Part shown: piece by piece, positions 19,938-30,315 of the stretch
How the letters are laid out: every line of letters begins with the position of its first letter
Position numbering within the stretch: position 1 is the stretch's first letter
Position numbers and translations under genes: made by a program
Notes under the pieces: generated by a model
Seen by the model: the letters and a program-made list of their open reading frames with translations, nothing else
Told to the model about the DNA's origin: nothing
Database searches by the model: none
From: Microbacteriaceae bacterium
Lineage (GTDB): Bacteria > Actinomycetota > Actinomycetes > Actinomycetales > Microbacteriaceae
Assembly: GCA_024639935.1 (NCBI GenBank)
Contig: JAHEFZ010000004.1
Coordinates: forward strand, 1 to 53,718
Direction of reading: 5' to 3'
DNA: 53,718 nt

Positions 19938-20816
19938 TTATCCAACTGCCATCAAGTCTACGACGGCTTCCGCCGCCTCGCTGACATTGTCGTTCACAAC
20001 GGTGACATCGAATTCGGTTTGCGCATCGAATTCCACTTTCGCCGTCGCAAGCCGACGGTACTGCTCGTCGGGGCTCTCGGTTCCTCTGGCCTGCAATCGG
20101 CGCACCAGTTCGTTCCACGAGGGCGGAAGGAGAAAGACCAGAATCGCGTCGGGCATCGCCTTTTTGACTTGGCGGGCTCCTTGAATGTCGATTTCAAGGA
20201 TGATGCTCGATCCATTGTCCAGCGCTGCCACGATCGGGCCGCGAGGGGTTCCGTATCGATGACGACCGTGGACGACAGCCCACTCCAACATTTGCGATGT
20301 CTCGACGAGTCGATCGAACTCGTCGTCGGTGACGAAGTGGTAATGCTCACCATCGATTTCGCCTGGCCGTGGAGCACGCGTCGTCGCCGAAACGGAGAAT
20401 TTAACTTCAGGGTGTAGCTCCCTAATACGAGCAACGACAGTCCCCTTTCCGACTGCCGTCGGTCCCGCAACAACGACGAGCCTCCCTCGTTGTGGTGTGC
20501 CAACACGCCCGTCCTGTCGTGCGAGCAACCAGGCGGTCAGCGCTTCAACCTGACGAGCTCCCAAAGCACCCAGGCGTTTCCGCGGCGAGATACCGAGACT
20601 GTCAAGGATTCGGGGAATTTTTACCGATCCGATGCCGGAAATGCTCCCGAGAAATTCAGCTATTCGAAGGCCAGCCGCCGGCGATTTTGGGCTTTCCCAA
20701 CCCTCGTGAGCGACCGAGAGAGGCGTTCGCTCGGCAGTTTTGATCGCGCGTTTCAGCGTCGCTCGCGCTCGCCGCCGTTCGACAGCGATCACTGAAGCAT
20801 CGCGCGGGTCTCTCAT
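19938..20816 (-). CDS. gmk: mIHF-like domain fused to guanylate kinase
   Basis: The 292-residue protein has two parts. Residues about 11-100 resemble the actinobacterial integration host factor mIHF: a basic helix (VERRRARATLKRAIKTAE), then IAEFLGSISGIGSVKIPRIL with a helix-hairpin-helix-like GIG, then GISPRKRLGALGARQVEAL. Residues about 111-292 are a complete guanylate kinase (GMP + ATP to GDP + ADP) with P-loop GPTAVGKGT (118-126), GMP-binding SATTRAPRPGE (143-153) and HGRHRYGT. In other Actinobacteria mihF and gmk are separate neighbouring genes, so this looks like a fusion in place. The start is ATG 20816, overlapping the pyrF stop by one base (TGATG). DNA binding is inferred. Confidence 0.93.
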   Translation of the reverse strand: MRDPRDASVIAVERRRARATLKRAIKTAERTPLSVAHEGWESPKSPAAGLRIAEFLGSISGIGSVKIPRILDSLGISPRKRLGALGARQVEALTAWLLARQDGRVGTPQRGRLVVVAGPTAVGKGTVVARIRELHPEVKFSVSATTRAPRPGEIDGEHYHFVTDDEFDRLVETSQMLEWAVVHGRHRYGTPRGPIVAALDNGSSIILEIDIQGARQVKKAMPDAILVFLLPPSWNELVRRLQARGTESPDEQYRRLATAKVEFDAQTEFDVTVVNDNVSEAAEAVVDLMAVG

Positions 20817-21628
20817 CAGAGTCCCATCTCTTTCCGGTGCCGATCGATTGACCGAGAAATGTTGTCGATGCCGTCGTTGAGGACACTGCGACTGACAGAC
20901 GGTATAACGCGAGTCGATGCCGCTCCGAAGATCGTCGAAAGATCGGACAAGGAAGCGCCTTGCGCACCGAACCCGGGAGCGAGTATCAACAATCCGTCGA
21001 GGTCTGCTTCGGTCACGCCACTCTCGGCAAGCCCCCGAGTTGCTCCGACCACAACCCCAACGGTGTTGTCTTTTCCTGTGCGCTCCCTCGCGAATCGCGC
21101 AACAAGAGCGGACAGCGATTTCCCCGAGATTGTTGCTCGTTGCAGTTGCTCAGCATTCGAGTTTGACGTTGCGCTGAGCACGAAGACGGTAGCGCCGTGA
21201 ATAGAGGCCCTAGAGAAGGCTGGCTCTAGCGCGTCGAAGCCCAAATAGGGATTGACGGTGAGCGCATCACTGTGCAGCGGGCCGTGTCCCAACCACGCGT
21301 CCGCATATCCGTCCATCGTGGAGCCGATGTCCCCTCGCTTTGCATCCGCGATGACCGCCAGTCCAACCTCACGTGCTTCGCGAATGATCATTTCCAAGGA
21401 CCCAATTCCCCGCGCGCCGAATCGCTCGAAATAGGCGACTTGAGGTTTGACGATACCCACTCTGGAAACGGAAGCGGCAAGAATTGCTCGACCAAATTCC
21501 AGCACTCCCTCGGCGCTATCCGACAACCCGGCCGCCCGAAGTGCATCGGCGCTCGGGTCGATCCCGACACAGAGCGGTCCAAGCGACTCGACAATCGTGT
21601 CGAAGCGTGATCCGAGACCGGTCACCAT
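20816..21628 (-). CDS. pyrF: Orotidine 5'-phosphate decarboxylase (type 2)
   Basis: Last step of UMP synthesis: decarboxylates OMP. The 270-residue length and [16 protein letters not shown] (catalytic lysine near 97) place it in the longer type 2 group found in Actinobacteria. [12 protein letters not shown] near 19-30 and VVVGATRG further on are consistent. It overlaps carB by seven bases upstream and gmk by one base downstream, so it closes the pyrimidine operon and leads directly into the GMP kinase gene. Confidence 0.95.
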   Translation of the reverse strand: MVTGLGSRFDTIVESLGPLCVGIDPSADALRAAGLSDSAEGVLEFGRAILAASVSRVGIVKPQVAYFERFGARGIGSLEMIIREAREVGLAVIADAKRGDIGSTMDGYADAWLGHGPLHSDALTVNPYLGFDALEPAFSRASIHGATVFVLSATSNSNAEQLQRATISGKSLSALVARFARERTGKDNTVGVVVGATRGLAESGVTEADLDGLLILAPGFGAQGASLSDLSTIFGAASTRVIPSVSRSVLNDGIDNISRSIDRHRKEMGL

Positions 21629-24600
21629 GCGGCTCGATCCGCAGCGTATTCCTGAAGCGAACGGACGTTAATCGGCTCCGCCGACGATTCGATTGCGGCG
21701 ACGGCAGCCGAAACCTGAGCAATGGTCGTTACGAGAGCCTTGTCTGCGGCCACGGTTTCGCGTCTAATTTCGATACCGTCGGCGCGTGCGCTTCGACCGG
21801 ACGGCGTATTGATGATGAGGTCCACCGCGCCGGCGCGGATGAGATCGATGATTGATTCCGTGTCACCCTCCGACTCGTAGTGTTTACGCACAGTTGTCAC
21901 GGGCACACCGTTGCGCAACAAAATCTGCGCCGTACCCTCAGTAGCGAGCACAGTGAAGCCCAATTGCGCTAGCCGCGCCATCGGCAACACAATTGCCCTC
22001 TTATCCCGATCCGCGACCGACACAAACACCGTGCCACCTGACGGCAGCCCGCCGTACGCCGCATCTTGGCTTTTTCGAAAAGCAAGGGGAAAATTTCGGT
22101 CAATTCCCATGACTTCACCCGTTGATCGCATCTCTGGCCCCAGAACGGCGTCCACAACGCGACCTTCGACGGTTCGAAATCTTTTGAATGGCAGAACAGC
22201 CTCTTTCACAGCGACAGGAGAGAACCGCGAAACGACAGATCCATCTTGCTCAGGAAGATGGCCCGCCAGGATAAGTTCCGATATTGAACGCCCGACCATA
22301 ATTAAGGACGCCGCCTTGGCGAGTTGGGTCCCCATCGCCTTCGACACGAATGGCACAGTTCGACTCGCGCGTGGGTTGGCTTCGAGAACATAGAGAACCC
22401 CCGCTGACACGGCGAACTGGACGTTGAGCAAGCCACGGACACCGATCCCGACCGCAATCATTCGCGTTGCATCGACCACCTGGTCGATCATTCCCCGACC
22501 CAGAGTGACCGGTGGCAGCGTGCAGGCCGAGTCACCAGAGTGGACACCCGCTTCTTCGATGTGTTCCATGATGCCCCCGATGTAAAGACGCTCGCCGTCG
22601 TAGAGCGCGTCGACATCGATTTCTATCGCGTCGTCGAGGAATCGGTCAACGAGCAACGGTGCGTTGGGCCCGATAATCGCCGATTCCGCTATGCGCTCGA
22701 AATAGTCACGGATCGACTCGGCGTCGTAAATGATTTCCATTCCGCGTCCGCCCAGGACATAGGACGGACGCACGAGCACAGGAAAACCGACTTCGTTGGC
22801 TACGACAATCGCCGATTCCACATCGAATGCGACACCATTACGTGGCGCGACGAGACCGTACGCGTCGAGCACCTCGGCGAATCGACCGCGTTCTTCGGCG
22901 ATGTCGATTGCGTCGGGGGATGTGCCCAAAATCGTCACCCCGTTTGCCTCCAATCCGCGGGCGAGGCCCAGAGCGGTCTGACCGCCCAACTGAACCACTG
23001 CGCCGAGAATCGTTCCGCTGGCGCTCTCTGCCTCAATCACCGCGAGCACATCTTCGAGTGTCAGCGGTTCGAAGTATAGGCGGTCGCTGGTGTCATAGTC
23101 CGTCGAAACGGTCTCGGGATTGCAATTGATCATGATCGTTTCGTAACCCGCGTCGGATAGGGCGAACGACGCGTGGACACAGGAATAGTCGAACTCAATT
23201 CCCTGACCGATGCGGTTGGGGCCTGAGCCGATGATGATGACCTTCGTTCTGTCAGACGGGACAACTTCTGTCTCGGAATCATAGGAGGAATAGTGGTAGG
23301 GCGTCAGTGCGGGGAACTCGCCAGCGCACGTATCGACAGTCTTGAACACTGGTCGGATGTCGTGTTCCAATCGGAATGACCGAACCGATTCTTCTGATGA
23401 GCCCCAAATTTCGGCGAGCTGTGCATCGCTGAAGCCGTGGTTCTTCGCCGCACGGATAGCGTCCGCCGTCATCGGCCCGGCCGAGAGTTCCGACGCGACC
23501 TCGTTGATCAAAACAATTTGGTCGAGGAACCACGGGTCAATCGCGGTTGCTTCGAAGGCTTGTTCGATACTCGCACCCGCTCTCAGCGCCTGTTGAAGAG
23601 TGACGATTCGACCGTCGGTCGGTCGTCGAGATTCCTCGAGCAACGCCGTGACGTCACCGGGCGGTCCATTCCAATGGAAGGAACTTCCCCGCTTTTCTAG
23701 CGATCGAAGTGCCTTTTGCAGTGCCGTGGTGAAGTTACGACCGATCGACATGGCTTCGCCAACACTTTTCATGGTGGTGGTCAAACCCGTGTCCGCGTCC
23801 GGGAACTTTTCGAACGCGAATCGCGGCACTTTGACGACCACGTAGTCGAGAGTGGGTTCGAACGACGCTGGCGTCACCCCGGTGATATCGTTCGGGATCT
23901 CGTCGAGCCGATACCCGATGGCTAATTTCGCGGCGATTTTGGCAATCGGGAAACCCGTGGCTTTCGACGCGAGGGCGCTGGAACGGCTCACGCGCGGGTT
24001 CATCTCGATCACAATCACCCGACCGTTCGCTGGGTCAATTGCGAACTGGATGTTGCATCCGCCGGTATCAACTCCGACTGCTCGGATGATTCGAATCCCA
24101 ATGTCCCGCAGGTTTTGATACTCGCGATCGGTCAATGTCAGCGCTGGGGCAACAGTCAGCGAATCCCCGGTGTGTACGCCAACGGGGTCGATATTCTCAA
24201 TCGAGCACACCACAACGGTGTTGTCGGCCGCGTCGCGCATGAGTTCCAACTCATATTCTTTCCATCCAAGAATTGACTCTTCCAGCAAAACCTCACTCGT
24301 GGGGCTTTCGTGCAGTCCGTTCTCGACCATCCGCCGAAGTTCAGGTTCATCGTGGGCGAAACCGGAACCCAGTCCACCCATAGTGAACGAGGGTCGAATC
24401 ACCACGGGATAGCCAGTTGCGACAACGAATTCAAGTGCTCCGTCAACAGTATTCACCACGACGCTCTTGGCTACATCTGCTCCGCAGTCGAGGACCAAGT
24501 CCTTGAATATTTGTCGGTCTTCACCTCGTTGGATCGCCTCGAATTTCGCCCCGATGAGTTCAACACCGTATTTCGCCAAAATTCCCTCGGCATGAAGAGC

Positions 24601-24900
24601 CATTGCCGCGTTTAACGCGGTTTGACCGCCAAGTGTCGGCAGAATCGCGTCAGGTTTTTCTTTGACGATGATTGATTCGATTGCGGCTGTCGTGATCGGC
24701 TCGATGTAGGTCGCGTCCGCGAAATCTGGGTCGGTCATGATGGTTGCGGGATTCGAATTAATCAGGATGACCCGAATTCCTTCCTCGCGCAGAACCCTGC
24801 ATGCCTGAGTCCCGGAGTAGTCGAACTCGGCTGCTTGACCGATCACGATGGGCCCTGACCCGATCACGAGGACGGAACCAATATCGTCGCGTTTCGGCAC
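21622..24900 (-). CDS. carB: Carbamoyl-phosphate synthase, large subunit
   Basis: Makes carbamoyl phosphate from bicarbonate, ammonia and two ATP for pyrimidine and arginine synthesis. At 1092 residues it is full length. Two homologous halves each carry an ATP-grasp domain: [21 protein letters not shown] at the start of the first half and [20 protein letters not shown] at the start of the second. [18 protein letters not shown] and [16 protein letters not shown] mark the ATP sites. The C-terminal allosteric (MGS-like) domain includes [11 protein letters not shown] and [13 protein letters not shown]. It starts on the last base of the carA stop. Confidence 0.97.
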   Translation of the reverse strand: MPKRDDIGSVLVIGSGPIVIGQAAEFDYSGTQACRVLREEGIRVILINSNPATIMTDPDFADATYIEPITTAAIESIIVKEKPDAILPTLGGQTALNAAMALHAEGILAKYGVELIGAKFEAIQRGEDRQIFKDLVLDCGADVAKSVVVNTVDGALEFVVATGYPVVIRPSFTMGGLGSGFAHDEPELRRMVENGLHESPTSEVLLEESILGWKEYELELMRDAADNTVVVCSIENIDPVGVHTGDSLTVAPALTLTDREYQNLRDIGIRIIRAVGVDTGGCNIQFAIDPANGRVIVIEMNPRVSRSSALASKATGFPIAKIAAKLAIGYRLDEIPNDITGVTPASFEPTLDYVVVKVPRFAFEKFPDADTGLTTTMKSVGEAMSIGRNFTTALQKALRSLEKRGSSFHWNGPPGDVTALLEESRRPTDGRIVTLQQALRAGASIEQAFEATAIDPWFLDQIVLINEVASELSAGPMTADAIRAAKNHGFSDAQLAEIWGSSEESVRSFRLEHDIRPVFKTVDTCAGEFPALTPYHYSSYDSETEVVPSDRTKVIIIGSGPNRIGQGIEFDYSCVHASFALSDAGYETIMINCNPETVSTDYDTSDRLYFEPLTLEDVLAVIEAESASGTILGAVVQLGGQTALGLARGLEANGVTILGTSPDAIDIAEERGRFAEVLDAYGLVAPRNGVAFDVESAIVVANEVGFPVLVRPSYVLGGRGMEIIYDAESIRDYFERIAESAIIGPNAPLLVDRFLDDAIEIDVDALYDGERLYIGGIMEHIEEAGVHSGDSACTLPPVTLGRGMIDQVVDATRMIAVGIGVRGLLNVQFAVSAGVLYVLEANPRASRTVPFVSKAMGTQLAKAASLIMVGRSISELILAGHLPEQDGSVVSRFSPVAVKEAVLPFKRFRTVEGRVVDAVLGPEMRSTGEVMGIDRNFPLAFRKSQDAAYGGLPSGGTVFVSVADRDKRAIVLPMARLAQLGFTVLATEGTAQILLRNGVPVTTVRKHYESEGDTESIIDLIRAGAVDLIINTPSGRSARADGIEIRRETVAADKALVTTIAQVSAAVAAIESSAEPINVRSLQEYAADRAAW

Positions 24901-26027
24901 TATTCGGCTCTCCCATTACCCAGCACAAGTGCTCGGAATTCGTCAAACAGGTAGGTCGAATCGTGGGGTCCCGCAGCGGCCTCTGGATGATACTGCACGC
25001 TGAACGCGGGCAGGTCGAGAGCGCGAAGCCCTTCGACGCAATCGTCGTTTAACCCGACATGGCTTACCTCAACGCGACCGAAACCAGCGGGCGAATCAAC
25101 GACACCCGCGGTCGGCGCATCAACTGCGAACCCGTGGTTGTGGGCTGTTATCTCAATTCGACCCGTTCTCTTGTCAAGCACGGGCTGATTTATCCCACGG
25201 TGCCCGTACTTGAGTTTGTAGGTCTCGAATCCCAGCGCGCGACCGAGAAGTTGATTGCCGAAGCAGATTCCGAAGAATGGAATTCTGCGTTCAAGTATCC
25301 CCCTCAGGAGTTCCACAGCGCGGTCAGAAGCGCTCGGGTCGCCCGGTCCGTTTGAGTAAAAAACCCCGACGGGATTGATGGCGAGTGTTTCCTCGAGCGT
25401 CGCCGACTGAGGCAGAACATGAACATCGAAACCTCGGGACGCGAGCTGACCAAGCGTCGCGTTCTTGACGCCCAAATCGAGGACAGCGAGCGAGCCAATC
25501 GACTGGCCGACAGCCGAAATCACATAACCCTGTTTCACTGAAACCTCCGCCGAAAGGTTTCGGCCCGTCATCGTGGGAGCGGACTGGACCGCCGCAAGGT
25601 ACTCCTCGGTTGTTCGACCATCGAGCGGGAAGATTCCTGCACGCATGGCACCTGCCTCTCGGATAATTCTGGTAATCGCGCGAGTGTCGACGCCCGAGAT
25701 CCCCACAACAGCATTGGCTACGAGGTCGTCGTTGAGGGTTCTCTGTGCGCGAAAATTGGAGGAGCGCCGTGCTGGGTCACGAACGACATAACCGTCGACC
25801 CAAATACGTGCCGACTCTTCATCCGCCGAATTCATCCCCGTATTCCCGATATGGGGCGCAGTTTGCACAACGATCTGGCCCGCGTAGGACGGGTCCGTGA
25901 GCGTCTCCTGGTAGCCACTCATCCCGGTTTGAAAAACAATCTCGCCGATTCGCTCGCCGATTGATCCGAACGATTCACCGTCGAATCGGTGGCCGTCTTC
26001 GAGGACAAGAGTCGTAGTGAATGTCAT
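24900..26027 (-). CDS. carA: Carbamoyl-phosphate synthase, small subunit
   Basis: Glutaminase subunit that delivers ammonia to CarB. Length 375. The N-terminal domain ([20 protein letters not shown]) is followed by a class I glutamine amidotransferase: SNGPGDPS near 225-232, nucleophile C255 in [12 protein letters not shown], and the H347/E349 pair in [11 protein letters not shown]. All catalytic residues are kept. It overlaps pyrC by four bases upstream and carB by one base downstream. Confidence 0.97.
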   Translation of the reverse strand: MTFTTTLVLEDGHRFDGESFGSIGERIGEIVFQTGMSGYQETLTDPSYAGQIVVQTAPHIGNTGMNSADEESARIWVDGYVVRDPARRSSNFRAQRTLNDDLVANAVVGISGVDTRAITRIIREAGAMRAGIFPLDGRTTEEYLAAVQSAPTMTGRNLSAEVSVKQGYVISAVGQSIGSLAVLDLGVKNATLGQLASRGFDVHVLPQSATLEETLAINPVGVFYSNGPGDPSASDRAVELLRGILERRIPFFGICFGNQLLGRALGFETYKLKYGHRGINQPVLDKRTGRIEITAHNHGFAVDAPTAGVVDSPAGFGRVEVSHVGLNDDCVEGLRALDLPAFSVQYHPEAAAGPHDSTYLFDEFRALVLGNGRAE

Positions 26028-27328
26028 GTGTTCCTCACGATTTCGGGGGCGACGAGAGCGCCGTCACTGACGGTTTCCGTCCCGAGGAAAATCGTGGACA
26101 CGACCTTACCGGGGAGGGTTATTCCGAGAAATGGACTGTTGGTCGACCCGCCGTGCAGACGATTTGTGGACCAACTCTCGCTCGTGGTTGGATCAACCAG
26201 GGTGAGGTTTGCTGGACTTCCCACTGCCAGTGGAGTGGCGTAGCCTCCGACACGGCCGATTCGCGCAGGCGTCACCGAAAGAATGCGGGCAACGTCGGGC
26301 CAGTCAATGTGTCCGGAATCAACCAGTGTGTGTTGCACGACACTCAACGCCGATTCGAGACCAACCATTCCGAAGGAGGCGTCGTGCCATGTGCAGTCCT
26401 TCGTCGAGCTCGCGTGGGGGGCGTGGTCCGTCGCGACGATGTCGATCGTGCCGTCTGCGACCGCTCGCCGGAGTTCCTCGACATCCTCCGACGTGCGTAG
26501 CGGAGGGTTGACCTTGAAAATCGGGTCGTAGGCAAGCGCGCGGTCATCGGTGAGGACCAGATGATGTGGAGTGACCTCCGCTGTGACGGAGATTCCACGC
26601 TTTTTCGCCCATCGAATGACATCGACAGACCCAGCGGTCGATACGTGGCACACGTGGAGACGGGCACCGACGTACTCCGCCAACAGCACATCGCGGGCGA
26701 TTATCGATTCCTCCGCAACGCTTGGCCAGCCCCGGAGTCCGAGTTCGCTCGACACGCCCCCTTCGTTCACGACGGCATCAATCGTGAGCCGTGGGTCCTG
26801 TGCGTGCTGGGCGATCACTCCCCCGAACGTTGAAACGTATTCGAGCGCACGACGCATCAGGAGCGAGTCACCGACGCATTTGCCGTCGTCCGAAAAAACT
26901 GTCACCGCTGCCGCACTGCGCGCCATTCCACCAATGTCGGCGAGTTGCTCCCCAGCGAGTCCTCGGGTTACGGCGCCAATGGGTCGAACCTGGACATATC
27001 CGGCCTGACGACCACGATCGGCAACGAGGTCAACGAGCTCAGCGGTATCTGCGACAGGGTTCGTATTGGCCATCGCGTGAACGGTAGTGAAGCCGCCCGC
27101 AGCCGCGGCGCGGGAACCGGACAGAATTGTCTCGGATCCTTCACCGCCAGGCTCGCGAAGGTGGGAGTGTAAGTCGACCAGGCCGGGAAGTGCGATAAGT
27201 CCGTTGGCGTCAATCACTCGATCCGCATCGTTGTTGACCGACCCGATCTCTCGAATTGTGTGACCGTCAATGAGGATGTCTGCAGAATCCTTGCCGAGAA
27301 TCGCAGCGCCACGAATAAGAATCGTCAT
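26024..27328 (-). CDS. pyrC: Dihydroorotase
   Basis: Closes carbamoyl aspartate to dihydroorotate. The 434-residue length and metal-binding HSHLREPG (H54, H56) near the N-terminus place it in the class I dihydroorotases of the amidohydrolase superfamily. [11 protein letters not shown] holds the further histidines, and ATDHAPH supplies the catalytic aspartate. It overlaps pyrB and carA by four bases each. The next enzyme, dihydroorotate dehydrogenase (pyrD), is not in the window. Confidence 0.96.
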   Translation of the reverse strand: MTILIRGAAILGKDSADILIDGHTIREIGSVNNDADRVIDANGLIALPGLVDLHSHLREPGGEGSETILSGSRAAAAGGFTTVHAMANTNPVADTAELVDLVADRGRQAGYVQVRPIGAVTRGLAGEQLADIGGMARSAAAVTVFSDDGKCVGDSLLMRRALEYVSTFGGVIAQHAQDPRLTIDAVVNEGGVSSELGLRGWPSVAEESIIARDVLLAEYVGARLHVCHVSTAGSVDVIRWAKKRGISVTAEVTPHHLVLTDDRALAYDPIFKVNPPLRTSEDVEELRRAVADGTIDIVATDHAPHASSTKDCTWHDASFGMVGLESALSVVQHTLVDSGHIDWPDVARILSVTPARIGRVGGYATPLAVGSPANLTLVDPTTSESWSTNRLHGGSTNSPFLGITLPGKVVSTIFLGTETVSDGALVAPEIVRNT

Positions 27329-28266
27329 CGCGAATCTCCCATCAACGTATACAGCACGGACATGCGCATTGCGACTCCGTTGGAAACCTGATCGGCCACT
27401 GTGGATTGCGGTGAATCGGCAACACTTCCCGATATCTCAAGACCCCTGTTCATCGGGCCAGGATGCATCACGATCGAGGTCGACGGTAATCGACGCAGTC
27501 GCGAGTCGTTCATTCCCCATAGGGTACTGAACTCTGATTCTGACGGGAAAAACCCGCTCGACATTCGTTCCTTTTGCACTCGGAGAGTCATCACAACGTC
27601 AGGCTGTGACTCGAGCGCGTCGTCGAGGGTCGAGACGACAGTAACGCCCCACCCGTCAATCTCACGGGGCAGAAGTGTCTGAGGTGCTGCGAGCGTCACC
27701 GTAGCACCGAGCGTTGTGAGCAAAAACGCGTTACTGCGAGCAACCCGCGAGTGAAGGATGTCCCCAACAATCACAACCGAGATCCCCGCTAAGTCCATTC
27801 CTCGGGCGTCGACTCCGCGAAGCCGCGAACGCATCGTGAAAGCATCCAATAGCGCTTGAGTCGGATGTTCATGGGTCCCATCACCGGCGTTGATGATTCG
27901 GGCATCGACCCACTTGTTATTCGCCACGGTCGACGCAACCCCTGAATGTGAGTGACGAAGCACGATAAAGTCAGCGCCCATGGCTTCGAGTGTTTGAAGC
28001 GTGTCCTTGAGACTTTCCCCCTTCGACACGCTCGAACCCTGTGTCGTGAAAGTTGTGACATCGGCGCTGAGGGCGAGCGCAGCCGCCTCGAACGAGAGTC
28101 GAGTTCGGGTGCTGTCTTCGAAGAAAACATTGGCGACGGTTTTGCCTCGAAGGGTGGGAAGTTTTTTCACGTCGCGTGACCGAACATCCACCATGTCGAT
28201 CGCCGTATCAAGAAGTGCGATTGCTCGTTCAGCCGAGAGGTCGCGTGTGGAGATGAGGTGCCTCAC
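27325..28266 (-). CDS. pyrB: Aspartate carbamoyltransferase catalytic chain
   Basis: Joins carbamoyl phosphate and aspartate, the committing step of pyrimidine synthesis. Length 313. The carbamoyl-phosphate loop [13 protein letters not shown] (STRTR at 52-56), the SSVSKGESL loop and [12 protein letters not shown] near the C-terminus are all present. No regulatory-chain gene pyrI is adjacent, as is usual in Gram-positive bacteria, where control is through PyrR instead. Confidence 0.96.
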   Translation of the reverse strand: MRHLISTRDLSAERAIALLDTAIDMVDVRSRDVKKLPTLRGKTVANVFFEDSTRTRLSFEAAALALSADVTTFTTQGSSVSKGESLKDTLQTLEAMGADFIVLRHSHSGVASTVANNKWVDARIINAGDGTHEHPTQALLDAFTMRSRLRGVDARGMDLAGISVVIVGDILHSRVARSNAFLLTTLGATVTLAAPQTLLPREIDGWGVTVVSTLDDALESQPDVVMTLRVQKERMSSGFFPSESEFSTLWGMNDSRLRRLPSTSIVMHPGPMNRGLEISGSVADSPQSTVADQVSNGVAMRMSVLYTLMGDSR

Positions 28267-28787
28267 GCGATACTCACTTCATCGAGATCGTCAATTTCAG
28301 CAATCGAGACATTCACCCGTTCACTCGCCGAGGTTGGCAGGTTTTTGCCAACGAAATCCGCACGAATGGGGAGTTCGCGATGTCCACGGTCCACTAGCAC
28401 GGCGAACCGAACTATTTCCGGGCGTCCAAGAGCGGTTATGGCGTCCAGTGCTGCTCGCACAGTTCTCCCTGAAAAGAGAACATCATCAACGAGGATTATC
28501 GTGGATCCGTCGATGCCGCTTGAGGGGATTTCCGTCGCTACCGTGGCACGCGTCGACTGCGTCGTCAAGTCGTCGCGAAACAGTGTGACATCGAGAGTCC
28601 CTACTCGAATGTCTTGCGGTTCAATGTCCGCAACGAGCCCCGCGAGACGGCGTGCCAGAAACACCCCACGGGTGGGAATTCCCAGAAACACGAGACCAGA
28701 GCGACCACGTTGAGATTCGACGATTTCATGCGCGATGCGCTTGAGGGCCCGGTCGATGTCGGGTTTGGTGAGAACGATACGCGTCAC
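28263..28787 (-). CDS. pyrR: Pyrimidine operon regulator and uracil phosphoribosyltransferase PyrR
   Basis: RNA-binding regulator that senses UMP and also has uracil phosphoribosyltransferase activity. Length 174. The PRPP-binding motif [14 protein letters not shown] is at about 96-109. Basic residues such as [13 protein letters not shown] (about 36-48) match the RNA-binding face of the family. It starts at GTG 28787 and heads the pyr operon. The hairpin before it carries a PyrR-type binding sequence over the ribosome site, so the protein probably represses its own translation and that of the coupled pyr genes when UMP is plentiful. Confidence 0.95.
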   Translation of the reverse strand: MTRIVLTKPDIDRALKRIAHEIVESQRGRSGLVFLGIPTRGVFLARRLAGLVADIEPQDIRVGTLDVTLFRDDLTTQSTRATVATEIPSSGIDGSTIILVDDVLFSGRTVRAALDAITALGRPEIVRFAVLVDRGHRELPIRADFVGKNLPTSASERVNVSIAEIDDLDEVSIA

Positions 28788-28795
28788 TCAGCACT

Positions 28796-28828
28796 TCCTT
28801 TCCCGCCTCACAGGACGCTTTTAAAGGA
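28796..28828 (-). promoter_or_regulatory. PyrR-binding RNA hairpin over the pyrR ribosome site
   Basis: Minus-strand RNA: TCCTTT (28828-28823) pairs perfectly with AAAGGA (28801-28796). The loop region contains GTCCTGTGAGGC, with core TCCTGTGAGG at 28815-28806. This matches the known PyrR target consensus (roughly UCCnGnGAGG in a hairpin). AAAGGA is also the Shine-Dalgarno of pyrR, 8 bases before its GTG, so a stable hairpin would block initiation. Translational repression by PyrR with such a hairpin is described in Mycobacterium. No U-rich terminator follows. Confidence 0.85.
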
Positions 28829-28843
28829 TTCAGTAGTGTCACT

Positions 28844-29263
28844 CTAGTCGTTGTGCGGTGAGTTTCGGGCGACCGTGCCCAGAATTCCGCCAATAAATGC
28901 GACCGCGTCATCGGATCCGTACTGTGCTGCCAGTGCCAGCGCTTCCGAACGAACCACGTCCGCTGGGGTATCGGTATAGGTCAATTCCCAAATGGCGATT
29001 CGCAAAATCGCGCGATCGACGGGATACAAGCGCGCGAGCGTCCAACTGGTCAACGACGCCGAGATTACTTTGTCGACAGCAGCACCGTTTGAATCAAGCC
29101 CAACGAGAATTGAGCGAACGAAGTCCGATTCGGCCAATGACTGACGTTTCGCCCCCTGACGGATATCGAAGTCAAGGAGTGCCTGGTGAAGGGTTCGCCC
29201 GCGCTGTTCGGCTTCGTAGAGCGCGTCGAAAGCCGCTTTGCGTGCTTTAGTTCTCGAGGCCAC
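28844..29263 (-). CDS. nusB: Transcription antitermination factor NusB
   Basis: RNA-binding helical protein that, with NusE (S10), supports antitermination at rRNA operons. The protein has 139 residues. KARKAAFDALYEAEQRG at the N-terminus, LYPVDRAILRIAIWEL in the middle and AVAFIGGILGTVARN at the end are the usual helices. It starts on the last base of the efp stop (TAATG-type junction), so the two are co-translated. Confidence 0.95.
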   Translation of the reverse strand: MASRTKARKAAFDALYEAEQRGRTLHQALLDFDIRQGAKRQSLAESDFVRSILVGLDSNGAAVDKVISASLTSWTLARLYPVDRAILRIAIWELTYTDTPADVVRSEALALAAQYGSDDAVAFIGGILGTVARNSPHND

Positions 29264-29826
29264 TATTCGTTGACGCGCCCAAGATACGAGCCGTCTCGCG
29301 TGTCGACCTTGACCTTAGTCCCTTGCTCGAGGAAGAGTGGGACCTGGATTTCCAGACCCGTTTCGACTGTTGCTGGTTTCGTTCCACCCGTCGAACGGTC
29401 ACCTTGTAGCCCCGGTTCGGTGTACGTAATTTCGAGCACGACAGAGGCCGGTAGCTCGATATACAGCGGGTTCTCGTTGTTCATCGCAATCTGAACATTC
29501 TGATTTTCCAACATGTAGTTCTTCGCGTCGCCTACCGCAGCCCCCGAAATCGTGATCTGGTCGTAGTCGTCGAGGTTCATGAACACGAAATTCTCGCCGT
29601 CTTGATACAAGTACTGATAGTCACGGCGGTCAACGGTTTCGAAATCAATTTTTGTACCGGCGTTGAACGTGCGGTCAACAACCTTGCCCGTCATCACGTT
29701 CTTGCACTTAGTTCTCACGAACGCCCCGCCCTTGCCCGGTTTGACGTGTTGGAACTCGATGACGGCCCAGAGCTGCCCGTCGAGATTGAGAACACTGCCG
29801 TTCTTGATGTCATTGGTGGTTGCCAT
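29263..29826 (-). CDS. efp: Elongation factor P
   Basis: Relieves ribosome stalling at proline runs. The protein has 187 residues and three beta-barrel domains. The loop that reaches the peptidyl-transferase centre reads [13 protein letters not shown] with K32 at its tip. This is the PGKGxAF form that many Actinobacteria use without the beta-lysyl modification; no epmA/epmB-like gene is in the window. It is followed at once by nusB, a typical actinobacterial pair, and preceded by 42 bases after aroQ with a plain RBS. Confidence 0.96.
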   Translation of the reverse strand: MATTNDIKNGSVLNLDGQLWAVIEFQHVKPGKGGAFVRTKCKNVMTGKVVDRTFNAGTKIDFETVDRRDYQYLYQDGENFVFMNLDDYDQITISGAAVGDAKNYMLENQNVQIAMNNENPLYIELPASVVLEITYTEPGLQGDRSTGGTKPATVETGLEIQVPLFLEQGTKVKVDTRDGSYLGRVNE

Positions 29827-29868
29827 TGCGGGATATGTCTTTCTGTTGGGTTGGGGGAAGAGACGAGA

Positions 29869-30306
29869 CTATCGCCGTGAGCGAAGTGCCGCGAGAGCCA
29901 GATGGTAAGACTCGACACCGAACCCCGCAATAACACCGCTCGCGACGCCAGAAATGACCGAGGTGTGACGAAATTCTTCTCGCGCGTGTGGGTTGCTAAT
30001 GTGTACCTCGATGACAGGAATTTGCGCACCCGTCACCATCGCAACGGCGTCACGAAGGGCATACGAGTAGTGGGTGAAGGCGGCGGGATTTAGGATAACT
30101 TCCGCCCGCGAATCGAGCGCTTCGTGAACCCACAGGATAAGTTCCGACTCATCGTTTGTCTGTCGAACGGAGATGGTCTCCGTCGGGGTCGCGGCGGACT
30201 CCAGTGACTCGACCAATTCTGACCAGCTTGTCGACCCGTACACATCCGGCTCACGGCTTCCTAATCGTGAAAGATTTGGCCCATTGAGGACAAGAATCGA
30301 CGTCAT
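29869..30306 (-). CDS. aroQ: 3-Dehydroquinate dehydratase, type II
   Basis: Third step of the shikimate pathway, dehydrating 3-dehydroquinate. The 145-residue length is right for the small dodecameric type II enzyme. LVLNGPNLSRLGSREPDVYG carries the catalytic arginine and Y23, INPAAFTHYSYALRDA-like residues include H79, and VIEVHISNPHAREEFR includes H102. 'SRLG' replaces the commoner 'NLLG/NRLG'. It lies nine bases after aroB and closes the aro series. Confidence 0.95.
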   Translation of the reverse strand: MTSILVLNGPNLSRLGSREPDVYGSTSWSELVESLESAATPTETISVRQTNDESELILWVHEALDSRAEVILNPAAFTHYSYALRDAVAMVTGAQIPVIEVHISNPHAREEFRHTSVISGVASGVIAGFGVESYHLALAALRSRR

Positions 30307-30315
30307 TTGACTAGC

